From Loxodes magnus (lineage: Eukaryota; Ciliophora; Karyorelictea; Loxodida; Loxodidae): a DNA stretch of 64,000 nt. This document shows positions 35,268 through 46,919 of the stretch, piece after piece (within the stretch, counting starts at the first letter, position 1; every line of letters starts with the position of its first letter). The stretch lies in NCBI GenBank assembly GCA_946699065.1, contig CAMPDV010000113.1, positions 558,001 to 622,000 on the forward strand. Reading direction: 5' to 3'. The notes beneath the pieces were generated by a model. It searched no databases. It was given only the letters and a program-made list of their open reading frames with translations, and was not told the DNA's origin. Made by a program: the position numbers and the translations under genes.

Positions 35268-36035
35268 TCAGTACAAAAATTTAAAAAGTATGGAAATTAT
35301 CATTAGAAATGCATATATAATTACATTTTGATTTTTTTCTAGGAAGAAAGAAATCATAGAAAATTTACTACTAGATTCTCGACATATTGTCTTTTCCTTT
35401 TTCTAATCTTAGTTGATTTTTAAACTTTCAGCAAGTTCTTATTGATGATTTTTGTCGTATTTCATTTTTCTTATTAATTAATTTGTTCTTTGCTAAATTA
35501 ATTTTCCTTCATTTCTAACTATAAATAAAAATTCATCATATAAATATTTTTAAATTCCTCTGTTTAACTTTTACCTTTGCATTATGGTCTTATATTTTTC
35601 TTTTCAACAATTAAATTTCTTGCTACTTTTTTCTTAATTATACTATTTTTAATTTGTTTAAATTCTAATATTTCCAAGTTTTGTCATTCTGAATAGAAAT
35701 TTTTATTTTGTTCTAAATTTAAATTTAATTCGAATTATTCTAAAGACGCAAACATTTATATTTCTACTTTTTAAGTGAATATCTGCTATATTTTTTGAAC
35801 AAAATGTTTTATTTTTCTAAAATTTTGAATTTTACTAATTGTATCTTTCTAAATTTTCTTCTAAATCGTTATTTTATGAACATGAAAATGATTTTATGCT
35901 TTTTCTTTATTCATTTTAGAGGGTAGAAGATTTTTGTTAAGGAGAAGACATTTCTTCTTCAAAAAGAGACTACGATTCAATTAAAGGAAGTTCTTGACAA
36001 ATCTCAGATATCTCTCTTTAATTTAAATCTTCCAT
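35268..36035 (-). CDS. Divergent paralogue of the tail-anchored coiled-coil protein
   Basis: ATG 36035 (MEDLNQREISEICQELP) to TGA 35270-35268. The unspliced frame is open for 255 aa without TGA. The N-terminal LPLIESQSLFEEEMSSP resembles FPISSQSLLEDDFNSQS of the 27.4-kb gene, and the C-terminus is a TM anchor NVIIYAFLMIISILF resembling NIVIYAAVLTVGYVL. In the middle a different frame gives a better coiled-coil match (QMFASLEQFELNLNLEQNK vs QNIASVHNACKIKIN). That frame is reached by removing a 19-nt GTAAAATTCAAAATTTTAG (35835-35817), and a second short intron or frameshift would then be needed to return. Whether this copy is functional is uncertain. Same inferred architecture: cytosolic coiled-coil with a C-terminal anchor. 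Confidence 0.55.
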
Positions 36036-36039
36036 TATT

Positions 36040-37022
36040 GCCTGTAATTAAAATGTTAGTAAATATTTTTCTTCTAAAGAATTACCTTTTATTGAAATAA
36101 AAGATTTCTATTTTTATACAGCTCAAAAGAAGAATAGCTTTCTCTACAAAAAGATATACATTTGTATCTAATTTATTTTTAATATTTCATACAGTTTTAT
36201 ATTTATGATATTTGTTTACATCATATAAAATAGATATAGCTCTAAAAGAAAAGATAAATTTAGTATATATAATATTTTTCTTTTTATTTATTTAATATAT
36301 AAAAACTAGAAATATTATAGATTACTTATTTAAAATTTTAATTTCTAGCTTAGCTAATTCTATCAATCTTTGTATATAATTTCTTTGCTATCCTGCTATT
36401 ATTTTTAAATGGTTTTATTTGGCTAGCAAAAATTCTTTTATGTCTAGATTTAAATTTGAAAATAATGAAAAATATGAGTGAATATTAGAGCTTTAATTAA
36501 TTTTGTTAGCTATTACTTAAATTTTTAGATTTGTAAAAAGCTGAAGTGTTAAGATTTATAATTTGAAAAAGAGAAATAAAAACTAACTTTAGAACTAACA
36601 GACTTATAAATAGATTGTTGTATAAAAGGGAAGTTTAAGAAAAATTAAATATTTTACATATCTTAAAATAGAGTTTTAATGTAGGAGATACGAGTATAGT
36701 AAACTTAAGTTTGCCTTTAAGAAATATATTAACTTTGATTATATAAAGTAGAGACTAAATTAAAATTAAATTGTAAAATTGCATTAATTTTAGTATGCTC
36801 ATAAGAAGGAAGATTAAATAAATAAAGATCGCTAAATAGATTAAATTGAATTATATAAATATAAGTATTTCTCAGTTAATTAATTTTAAGAATTTTAATT
36901 AAAGATGAATAAAAAATTTAATTATATTTGAAAAAATCAATCCTAGCTCTTTTTTTTTTATTTTCATCTATATAAATAAACATCCAAATAGGTAATTTCA
37001 AGTTTTTAATATACTAATAAAA
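36040..37022. other. AT-rich stretch
   Basis: AT-rich sequence up to the target-site duplication of the 37-kb element. Nothing recognised. Confidence 0.5.
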
Positions 37023-37068
37023 TAAATTTCATATAATATATTAATTAAAAAGTTTAAATTGGAGTTTA

Positions 37069-37101
37069 GTGAACTTGGAGGACTTTCAACCTCGTGTTCA
37101 C
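37069..37101 (-). other. 3' hairpin of the 37-kb Gag-like element
   Basis: On the minus strand: GTGAAC-AC-GAGG-(TTGAAAGT)-CCTC-CAA-GTTCAC. Two stems, with the larger bulge on the 3' side, inside the 3' untranslated segment. Confidence 0.55.
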
Positions 37102-37152
37102 AGGACCAGTTTGATAACCTGGCTGGAACCAGCTCCCTTCAGGACTCTTTCT

Positions 37153-37950
37153 TCAGTCGCCTTAGATTGTATACCACTTCGGTTTATAGATTTGACCTCC
37201 TGACGGATAAAATTAGTTACAGAATTCTCGTCTAATCTTATCCTAATATTAGTACTATTATTTTTCTTATTATTTTCTATTCCAGTACTATTATTTAATT
37301 AATTTCAATTTCTAACATTGTCTATATTTATGTCCAGTTTGTTTGCATACAAAACATCTTGGTTTATTCCTAATTCATTTCTTGTCTGGACTCCTCGGTA
37401 AATTAATAGCTCCTTCTATGTCCATTGGATCTTGAATTGTCTACTATTGCTACTTGCTGTTCTCTTCAAGCACAGTTGTTCTCTGCTTTAGCAATCCCAT
37501 TTCCCTGAAGAAAGTGTTTTGCTCTCGATCGTAGACTTCCCAGAAGCTTTCTTTCCATTCCTTGAGCTCAGTAACTTGATTTTTTAGAGCTCTATTCTCT
37601 AATCGTAGCTTCTTTACTTCCTCCTTCAGGTCAGAGAATGCGACTAAAATTTATGCCTGTTCTTCCTGGAACTGTGGCATCGCAAACTCTCGCATGGCTG
37701 CTGCTTCTTGCGTCTCCAGCACCTTTCTAGGTCCTTCCTCTTCAGTTGGTGTCATCGAGGTAGCCTTTTGGCGCTTTTGTCCCATCTTTTAAGTTGATCT
37801 GGAAGTTCCTAGTTGAGTCTACTATTCTTGAAGGTTTTGAGAAGAAGATTATTTCTAGGAAGAAGACGTGTTAGTTAGAGATGAGGGTTCTTACTTTCTC
37901 TCCCCTTTTTAGGAGGTGGTATAAAAGCCTTTCTTGAACCCTTCTACCAT
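37153..37950 (-). CDS. Gag/ORF1-like coiled-coil CCHC protein, intact
   Basis: Predicted 265 aa, ATG 37950 to TGA 37155-37153. The N-terminus is Ser/Gln-rich (KGFYTTSQKGERK), followed by a clear coiled-coil (DLKEEVKKLRLENRALKNQV, about residues 105-160), the hallmark QDPMDIEGA, the knuckle RCFVCKQTGHKYRQC (CX2CX4HX4C, near residue 215) and the tail YPSGGQIYKPKWY. One in-frame TGA just before the knuckle must be Trp, and many Gln are TAA/TAG. By family knowledge this type of protein binds RNA and multimerises through the coiled-coil. It is the best-preserved member and serves as a reference for the decayed copies. Confidence 0.8.
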
Positions 37951-38397
37951 TTTTTATTTTTTAAATTTCATATAATTTGAATTTTAAATGAAATAAAGAT
38001 TTAATCATTTTAAATTATTTAGGTTATCTTTTGAAGCTATTATTAAAATTTAAAGAATCAAATTAAAATAAAATATAAAAGCTAGTTAAATATCTATTTT
38101 CTTAATTATTAAAGTTAAGATTGGCTATTCAATTAAAAACGGGGAAACAAAACAACATAATTTAAATTTTTGGTATTTTTATTGCTATAAAATAAATATT
38201 TACTAAATACTTGAACTTTATTTAAATGTATGGAATTATTAAATTAATGCTAAATAATACTAAACTAGTTTTCTTCGTTTTATACATCTAAGGTATAATT
38301 AAAGTTTAAAGACCTTCGTAAAATAAATGAATTTTAATTTTTTTTTAATTTTTCTAAATTATCTAGATTAAATAAAATATAATGCATAAAGAGAATT

Positions 38398-38667
38398 ATA
38401 ATATATATTTCTATGGAGACAATGCTGGAAGAGAAAGAAGATTTAATAGAAAATATGGAATGACCTAACCTAATTTACCCAACCAGGAATGGAGAAATTT
38501 ATAAAAAGAAAGCAAGCTATATGAAGAAACAACCATTCCGAAGACTTGACAGTGAAGGGAGGAGAAGACCACCTAGAGATATTTTCCTATTGGTTGGATA
38601 GGGAAGTAGGAAGCTTTAAGAGACGATCCTTCTTTAACACTTTAATTTAATTTAATAATATATATTT
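38398..38667 (+). mobile_element. 5'-truncated Gag-like retroposon with 13-bp target-site duplication
   Basis: Element 38411-38654 (244 bp) between perfect 13-bp repeats (38398-38410, 38655-38667). It begins abruptly in the codons for the last part of the knuckle (LWRQC). It continues as KRKKIQQKIWNDL and a decayed tail (QPGMEKFIKRKQA) that aligns with KRIRMNIWSNINY...GNGKIWKKNKF of the 26-kb element. 5' truncation with a target-site duplication is characteristic of LINE-type (target-primed) integration. Confidence 0.75.
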
Positions 38668-38669
38668 GC

Positions 38670-41260
38670 ATATTATTGCTTATATGAGTAATTTTTAAAA
38701 ATTAAATCTCCTGGATTTTAAACCAAAACTTTTTTATTAAGGTATATTTATCTCAAGTAAAGTGGACTAATCTTTTTTATATTTTTTTATATTTTTTTAC
38801 TCTTTTTTATTCATAAATATATCTTTGCCTTTTGAACATTATATTCTTAGGAGATAATAATAATTACGTTAATTTAATATTTTAGGTTTTTTAATGCATG
38901 TTAAATTTTATTTTTTAACCAAATTTTAATTATTTTCTATTAACATTTTTTAATTTTATTTTACTAAAATTATTAAATAGAAAGTTTGTCTAATAATTGA
39001 AAAAAAAAATTCATCTGAAAAATTTACATGGATATGACCTAATGAATTAAATCCTTTCTGTCTTATGGAAAATCTTAAAAGAATTGGAAATATAATAATT
39101 TTTTGATAAAATATAATAAATTATTTTAAATAAATAAACTTTATATAAAATAAAAAAAATAATTTTTTTGGGATAAATCATTAAATAGTTAATAAATTTA
39201 TGTGCTTTCATTTAAGTTTTTTAGTTTTATATTAATAATTTTTTTTTTACTAGATATTAAAAATGCAAATTTACTTTAAATATACAAATTAAAATTTTTT
39301 TAATAAAATTGTCTCGATCTTAACTAAATATTTTTTAATTTAATTAGCAATTTATAAAATGTATTACAAAATATAAAACTAAAATAATTTTAGTGATTTT
39401 TAAATGTTTAAATTTCCTAATGATTTAATATTTAAAATGATTAGTATATAATCACGAACTAAATAAATAATTATTAAAATTTAAGGTATATTCTTTTATA
39501 ATTCTTAAACTGTTGTTTGATTCTTTTATCAAAAAAGGAAATTTTTTATTTTTATTTAATTAAATTTTTTTAATAATTTACTTTATTTAAAATAAATTAT
39601 TACCTATTTTTTAAATTTAACATCTAAGATATCATTTTAAACTAACTTTTTAACATTATAAATTATAATTTTTTAGCTTAAACACTTGATATTCTTTTTG
39701 TAACAGAATTTTCTTATTTTCTATTAAAGACTAATCTATTAAAATTTAATATTTTAAATTTAATTAATTATTAGACTATATAATTTAAAACTTATTTAAG
39801 TTAAATTTAGAAATTTTTGAAATACTCTAGATAACCTTTATGTATATTTAAAAAATAATTATTTAACTTTTCAAAAAATCAATTTAAAACTATAATAATC
39901 ATAAACAAGTTTTAGATTAATCAACCTAAATTTATCTAATTTTTACATTATATAAAATGAAAGGCAAAATAATTTTAGATATCAATTAAAATTAATTTTT
40001 TTAAATAAATTGAAAATAACTTAAATAATAAATATTTTATTTATAAACTAACTTAATTAAATATATCTAAGAATGCTTTTAGTATATTGGATAAATCCTA
40101 TCTTAATGAAATAATAAGAAATTTTATAATTATAATTTTATTAAAATATTTATTTAAAAATATTAAAAAAATTAGATATAGATAAAAAAGTAAGAAAGAA
40201 CGAAAGATTTTAGCTTATTATAATATAAAAATAAAATGAAGCTAAGATGAAAGCTTATAAAGTTTAAAATTTAATTTACATTTATTTCTTCCTTTATTAA
40301 ATTAGAAAGGTACTAGAAAGAAGTAAAAATAAGTTTTAAATTTTATGAAAATTTAATCATTTAAATGCAGAAAATTTTATTCGTTTTTAAAAGTTAAAAT
40401 GAAAACTTTAAAGAATGAAATATAGCTTTATATGCTTAATAAAACAAAACTTTTTTTAATTAAAATAAAAATTGGATAATTTTAAATTTTTCTTTATAAT
40501 AGTCTAATTTTCTTAAATATAGAATTAATTAATTATTTAGAAATAAAATTTCTTTCAAAAAATTATAGAAAAATAATAATTAAAAAAATAATATCTTGAA
40601 TATAATTTATTAATCTTTTAACTAAAAATATAGAAATAATTTAAAAATTAATAAAATTAGAATGCTTAAAAAAAGAAATTGATCGGAAAATATTTATAGT
40701 ATATTTTTTTTTTTGAATAAATAAAAATAAAATAAAAATAAATATCTTGCACTTATAATATTTTAAATAAGTAAGTTTTTTATATTAATATATCTTAAAT
40801 AATGTCTTTATCATAAAATTTTAGCATTATTGATTATAAAGATTTATTTTAATATACCTATACTCCAGCGAATAATTTAAAAATATAATGTAAATTATAT
40901 AAAAAGATATAGATTAAATAATTTTTCTAATCTTAAAATTAAATTTTATTAAAAATTTCGATTTTTTATTTAATGTTTAGAATTTTTTAAATTGTTTCAA
41001 AAATTTAGAATCTGAATTAATAAAAATAATTTTTTTAATTCTTAAGAATCTATTTTTTATAAAATTCTCATTTGTTTAACGTTAAAAATTGCCAACTAAA
41101 TCTAAAAATAATACTAATTTAATATTTAAAACAAAAAATTATAAAAAGTTTAATTTTTTTAATATTTTTTCATTTTTAGCAAAACTTCCAAATAAAAATC
41201 TTAATGTTTATTCTTAAAATTCTATAGATAATAAGAATAAATAAAAAAAATTTAATTAAA
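38670..41260. other. AT-rich stretch before the right arm
   Basis: Extremely AT-rich. The part from about 40200 is related to 60660-61450 and 62310-62560, i.e. the third copy of the duplicated block extends beyond the inverted arms. No gene seen. Confidence 0.5.
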
Positions 41261-41387
41261 TTTAATTATAATCTTATATCATTTTTTAATTTAAGTTATA
41301 ATTAAGATTTTTATAATTTAAATGCTTGAAAGTACTATTATTACAATTAAAATCTAATTTAAATAGAAGTGCTTATAAATATGATAA

Positions 41388-41469
41388 GACACTATGGCCG
41401 AGTGGTTAAGGCGACAGACTCGAAATCTGTTGGGATATTCCCGCGCAAGTTCAAATCCTGCTGGTGTCG
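41388..41469 (+). tRNA. tRNA-Ser (anticodon CGA), right arm
   Basis: Same 82-nt class II tRNA as at 30751-30832: complete acceptor pairing, CGA anticodon in loop CTCGAAA, long variable arm. Confidence 0.94.
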
Positions 41470-43980
41470 TTTTTAGTAAATTAAATAAAAATATTAATTT
41501 AAATTTGGCATTTTGAGAAATAAAAGATTCATTAAAAACTAAATTTATTAATTTTATATGAAAAATAGGATTTTACTTTGTTTAATTTTTTATATAATTA
41601 TAAAATTAAATATTCTAATAATTAATTTTTATTCTAATATACTAAAACTTATATAAATCAATATAAATCCTTTTTATCTTGTTTCATCAACAAAATAAAT
41701 ATTTTTTAAATTTAATTTGAGAAAAAATGAAAAAGAAAATAAAATTAGCAATTTAAAATTTAAGTAATTGGCTTTTCCCTTTATATAATCTTTCTAAATT
41801 ATATATATTAAATATTTTTTTTGGTATTTTTAATTTTCATTTAATTATAAAAAAGAATAGTCTTTTATAAGATTAAGGTAGTTTAAATAATTTATTGTAA
41901 ATCTATTTATTTATAGAGAAGTTGCATTAGTTACAAATAAAAATCTAGTTTACCAATATAAATTTCTAAATAAAGTAAAGACTTGCTATATGAAATAATA
42001 ATTATTGTTTGAAGTCCTAAAAGTTCGAAGACTCTACTTAGGGATATACTTATATTTTTATATTTTTGATTAATTGACTTAAATATTAGAATAAAATTAT
42101 TTAAAATTTTTCCATAAAATTAGTTTTAAATGTACATTCAGATAAAAAATTTAATTAAAATGAATTTTTTCAACTTTTATTAAACAAAGAATCTTAAAAC
42201 TTTGACAAATATTTTATATCTTTGAATTGTTTCAATCATTTTTTTCTTAAAGCACTTTGAATTTTTTAAATAGTATAAGAAAATACCAGAAAAATTCTGT
42301 ATAATTATAATATACCTTTATTACTTTTTTTGACTTTATTATATAAATATATTTGGATAGTCTTTATGAAAGAGTTTTTGTAATAATTAAAAATTAGTTA
42401 TAGATAGAGAAAAATTATAAAATTTATTATCTTAGTGTAAAAATTAAGTTTTTAGCTTTAGATTTTATTTTGCAATTCTTTTGCTATAACATTTATTCAA
42501 CTTCATTTAAAGACCCATTAATCAGTTTAAATTCAGGGGAAATAGAATAAAATTTTATAAAGCTAAATGTTTATCTCTTTACTAGTTTCTTGCTCTTAAA
42601 ACTTTTATAAGTAAGACTGACTAATAAATTTTAGTTTTAAAGAGACAAAAATATTTTATTAAAGTCAAAATTCATACTTTAACTTGAAACTTTTACTCTA
42701 AAATGTATATTTTTCGTATTTGCACAATCTTATTAGATATGTTTTTTATCTTAGAAGTTAATTTAATATTTGAATGAGGAGATGTGTAAATGTATAAAAT
42801 AAAAAGGTAAAATCTTAAGAATAACAAATAAATAACAATTTTTTAATTTAGCTAATTTAATAATAGCTTGGCTGGTTTATATTTAGAAATATGTGCTTAC
42901 TATCAAACTAAAAATAGGAATTACTAAAACTTTTTATTTAAAAATAATTCTTTCAGGATTAAATAAACTTCATTTTTTGGCTACTTTTATTTTTCTTTTT
43001 CCCTTACTTCTTTTTAAGTTTTATAATCCTATTAGATATGATGAATGTTTTTAAACAAAATGAAAATAAACTTTATTAAATCTTGCTAGAAATCTAAAAT
43101 ATTTTTTTTAAAGTTATACATTGGAAAACTTCATTTAGATAATTCCACATTTCAAATTCTAGATAATTCTTTAATTATAGTTTTTGCTTAACTAATGTGT
43201 CTATTTTATGAATTTATTACATTTAAGCTTTCTCTTTTATATCTCTAGTAAGAGGGATATGGTTATTATATATCAAAATTGTTTTTATCTCTTGCGCAAA
43301 TAATTAAGCTAACAAATATTTTATTTCTATCTAGGTTAAACTTTATAAATCATAATTAATTTAAATTTACTATTTTAGCTAATATATCAATGCTATATAA
43401 TTTGAAAAATTAGGTAAGACCAATATGCAAAATTATCTATCATGATTTTATTCCTTTGTCAGAGTAAAAATGTATTGAAACAACTTTATTATAAAATATG
43501 AATCTGAAATATAATTTTAGATCTATATATTATATCCCTCATTAGAATATACTTAGCATTAATTTACATCTAGATAAGTTTTTTATTATAACTTTAATTT
43601 TAATTATAATGCTCTTGTATAGTTAAGAATCTTAATCAATCTTATTTAGAACATTAATTAGTTAAAAATTAAATCTATTTTTAGTATTTTGTTATATCAA
43701 AGAAATCTTAGAATTTTTAAAATAAATAAGGAAAATTAGATTTAGAAGAATAAAAAAGATAAATGTATTTACAAGTTTAGAATGATTTAAAAGTCTTACT
43801 ATTATAGTTAGTATTATCAAGTCTATTTTGGATGATACTTGTTGATTTAGAGTTTATCAAATTATTTGTTTTGCCATTAACGAAATTTTATTTTAGTGTT
43901 ATTTACATTTAATTTAAATTTGCTTACTGTTTAAAAGAAAGTACTTATGGTATTTTAATTTTTCAGGTAGAACTCAGACT
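41470..43980. other. AT-rich part of the right arm
   Basis: Non-coding as far as can be seen; aligns in reverse with 28240-30750 and directly with 62650-64000. Confidence 0.55.
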
Positions 43981-43984
43981 TAAG

Positions 43985-44779
43985 ATGGAATGAAGTGTAA
44001 ATTATTCAGACAAAATAACATAGGAAGCTTAGGTATTTTTCCTATTACTTCACAATCTTTATTAGAAGACGATTTCAATTCTTAGTCGGATGAAGAATCG
44101 TCGCCTTTTAAGATTGATCTTAAGAATATAAATTTTTTTTCTCAGGCACCCAAGATTAAGAGCTCTGAGTTAGAAAAAAGAATTTTATAAGACTCGCCAA
44201 GCTCTTAAATTTAAGAAAAGAAGAACTTACTATTTTAAAAATACTGCAGTAGTTCTCAAGGAAAAATCATCAAGAAGAAGCTATTTTTTCAAAAAAGTTG
44301 AACAAAGTTTCTAATTTTAATTCAGTAAAGACACAAGAATAAACATATCGAAATATAGCTTTAGTTCGAAATGCATGAAATATAAAGTTAAACAATCTAA
44401 ATAGAAGATTAAATCAATATTAGTAAAAAACGAAAGAGGTCAGTAAGCTAGATCTAATAAATGAAAAGAATATTTAAGAAGGAATGGAAAATAATTAAAA
44501 GTAAAATAACTCTAGTAATTTTAACTAAATTAAAAAAAATGAAAGATATAAAAAAGAATTTACTAATTTTCTAAAAAAATGTAGCACTACGACAATCTAA
44601 TAAAATAGATGTCTGTCAAATCTAAAGATAAATATAAAAGTGCACTATGAAGGTATATTTATTAAATTTAGAAATCTTAAAACCATAAAAGTTAAGAAAA
44701 AAACTGGAATGTTGTAATATATGCTGCAGTTCTTACAGTCAGGTATGTTCTTTTATCATTTTACAAAGTTATTCAATGA
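43985..44779 (+). pseudogene. Right-arm copy of the tail-anchored coiled-coil gene, frameshifted
   Basis: Homologous over its whole length to the intact gene at 27434-28232. A 1-bp deletion lies about 35 bp after the ATG (near 44020), a second is near 44290, and an in-frame TGA (codon 3) replaces TTA. The acidic N-terminal patch, coiled-coil and TM tail (VVIYAAVLTVRYVLLSFYK) are still recognisable, and the 19-nt intron is present as GTATATTTATTAAATTTAG (44653-44671). It is useful as an internal control that the left copy's frame and intron are real. Confidence 0.75.
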
Positions 44780-45835
44780 ATACGAGCAAAATAAAATATT
44801 TCTAATTAAATAAACTATTATTATAAATGTTCATTAAAATAATTATAAAGTTTAATTTTTATCATTATAACCATAAAAATTCTGTTGTATAAATAAAAAG
44901 AAGGATTTAGCTCTTCCATGTTAATTTAGAAGCTTTATTCATATTTCATTAAAATTTATTCTTTATAATTATTGTAAACATACAAAATTAGGTTATTCGC
45001 ATAATAAGATTAATTTCACCTAAATCTAAAATAAATTGGAATAATTTAAATGAGTAAGCTCTGTTTGCAACTTTTCAATATTTACACTAATTATTTAAGA
45101 AACCAAACAAGGATATAAGTAATTTATAAAATATTACATCTGATTTTTTAATTGAAATTTGTCTAGTAAGGACATAAGATTTACCTTTGATATTTAACTA
45201 ATTTTAAGTAATAGTTTATATAAACAAAATACATTATGGCTAGATTAACTTTAAATAATAATGTTTGGAAGAATTTACTTAAATTTATTTTAATTATAAG
45301 CTAATTATCTTTAAGATAAAATAAAATTAGAAGTTAAGTTATAAAAGTTATTGTCAAAGAAAATCTTAAAATAATAAAAAATGAACTAAGCTTTCATGAA
45401 ATAAAATGAAATAATTAAATTTATTATTTAAGATATAGTGAAAGCTTAAATTAATAGAGATATAAAATGCTTAATATTCTATATAATTAAATATTGCTTC
45501 TATAAATTAAGATTAAAATTAAGTTTCTTAAATGCTTACAAATATAGCAAGGAATGCTTCTAATAAGATTAGTAAGATCTAGCTATACTTTAAAAATCTT
45601 ATGAAATACAATTTTTATTATTATAGAAAATATTTGTTTTGCAATTTATATCTATTAATTTATTAAAAAAACATAGCACCCGTTTTACTCTCTAATAACT
45701 TTATACTCTAAAATAAAATAAAATAAAATAAATAGCTATGAAGATTATAACTGAGCTTAAAAAGAATAAGATATAACTAACAAAAATACAAATTTGAATT
45801 TAAAAATTTTATAGTAGTTAATTCCTTATTGATGT
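44780..45835. other. AT-rich part of the right arm
   Basis: AT-rich; mirrored in part at 26060-27430. Contains an AAAAT-type tandem run near 45712-45735. Confidence 0.5.
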
Positions 45836-45839
45836 TCTG

Positions 45840-46010
45840 CTTTATTTAGCTGAAGTTTTATTATTATAAATTATTTTTATCATTTCATTCCTAAATTATT
45901 AGCAAGCTCTTATTAAATACAAAGCATCTTACTCATATCAATATTAAAATGCTCTATCCTTTTACTTTCTTAAAGTAAAATGTGTACTAATTTATTATTT
46001 CTAAACACTA
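45840..46010 (+). pseudogene. LINE fragment in the right arm
   Basis: Closely related to the reverse complement of about 60130-60300 in the LINE relic (cattcctaaattatt, caagctcttattaaatacaa, aatttattatttct). It corresponds to the RT region just before LKIGNQAI in that relic. Confidence 0.5.
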
Positions 46011-46844
46011 TAGCACTATTTTAAATATTCAATTAAACTTGGTGTTGGATTCTTTTGGTTTTTGCATTAATAAAAATAGGAAAATATTTTTTCCAGATTG
46101 AAATTATTCTTGGAATATAAAATTAAAATTAAGAATATAATTGAATGACTTTATACTTTTAGATTTTTATGAAAAAGATGATAAAATATAATAAAGAGCA
46201 AAAATAAATAAATAAATATCCTATAAACTTTAACTATTTTTAGATAAATAATACTCTAAATTTAAGTATTTATTACTATATTTTAGAATGTTTAACTATT
46301 ATAATTTTCTATTTATAAGAAATATATATCAAATCTAAGCTTTTAATTTTTAATATCACAAATTATTATAATATTTATTAATATGCTATGATTCAATTCT
46401 AAATTTAGTTTCTATAAATTTTAAAATTTGTATTGGATGTAAAGATAAACTATTAATATAAAATAATCTAAAATTATTATTTAATAAAAGTTTAGAATTT
46501 TAAATTAAAATATTTAGCTTTTGAAAGATATTAATGAGTAAAGATTAAATTTTGATTGATAGATTAAATATTGATAGGAATTGCAACTTAAACTAAGATA
46601 AACATTTTGATATATTTATTTTACATTAACTAGAATTGTATTATCACCTTAACTAATTTATTTTTAGATTTATAAATTATTATTTTAAGAGGTCATAAAG
46701 CTGAATATATTTATAAAAATGTTTGAAATTTAATAAAATTTTATTAAGAATTAATTAATAAATATCTTAGAATTTAAGTTTTATTTAAGATTTTTATAAT
46801 AATAGATTAATTATATTTAGCCTGATTAAAGCATATTATATTAA

Positions 46845-46918
46845 GCCTCCGTAGCTCAATAGGTTAGAGCGTTTGGCTGTTAACCAAAAGGTCGGTGGTT
46901 CAAGTCCACCCGGTGGCG
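46845..46918 (+). tRNA. tRNA-Asn (anticodon GTT), copy 3
   Basis: Identical in structure to copy 1: GCCTCCG/CGGTGGC acceptor with the T-T mismatch, anticodon loop CTGTTAA, discriminator G. Confidence 0.93.
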
Positions 46919-46919
46919 T

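Larger units (their letters stand above)
37023..37976 (-). mobile_element. Intact-looking Gag-only retroposon with 15-bp target-site duplication
   Basis: Element 37038-37961 (924 bp) between perfect 15-bp direct repeats (37023-37037, 37962-37976). It is much richer in GC than its flanks. It starts about 11 bp before the ATG and carries a single ORF, then a ~115-nt 3' segment containing a two-step hairpin and an AT-rich tail. There is no reverse transcriptase. The perfect duplication and unbroken frame suggest a recent insertion. Confidence 0.85.
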
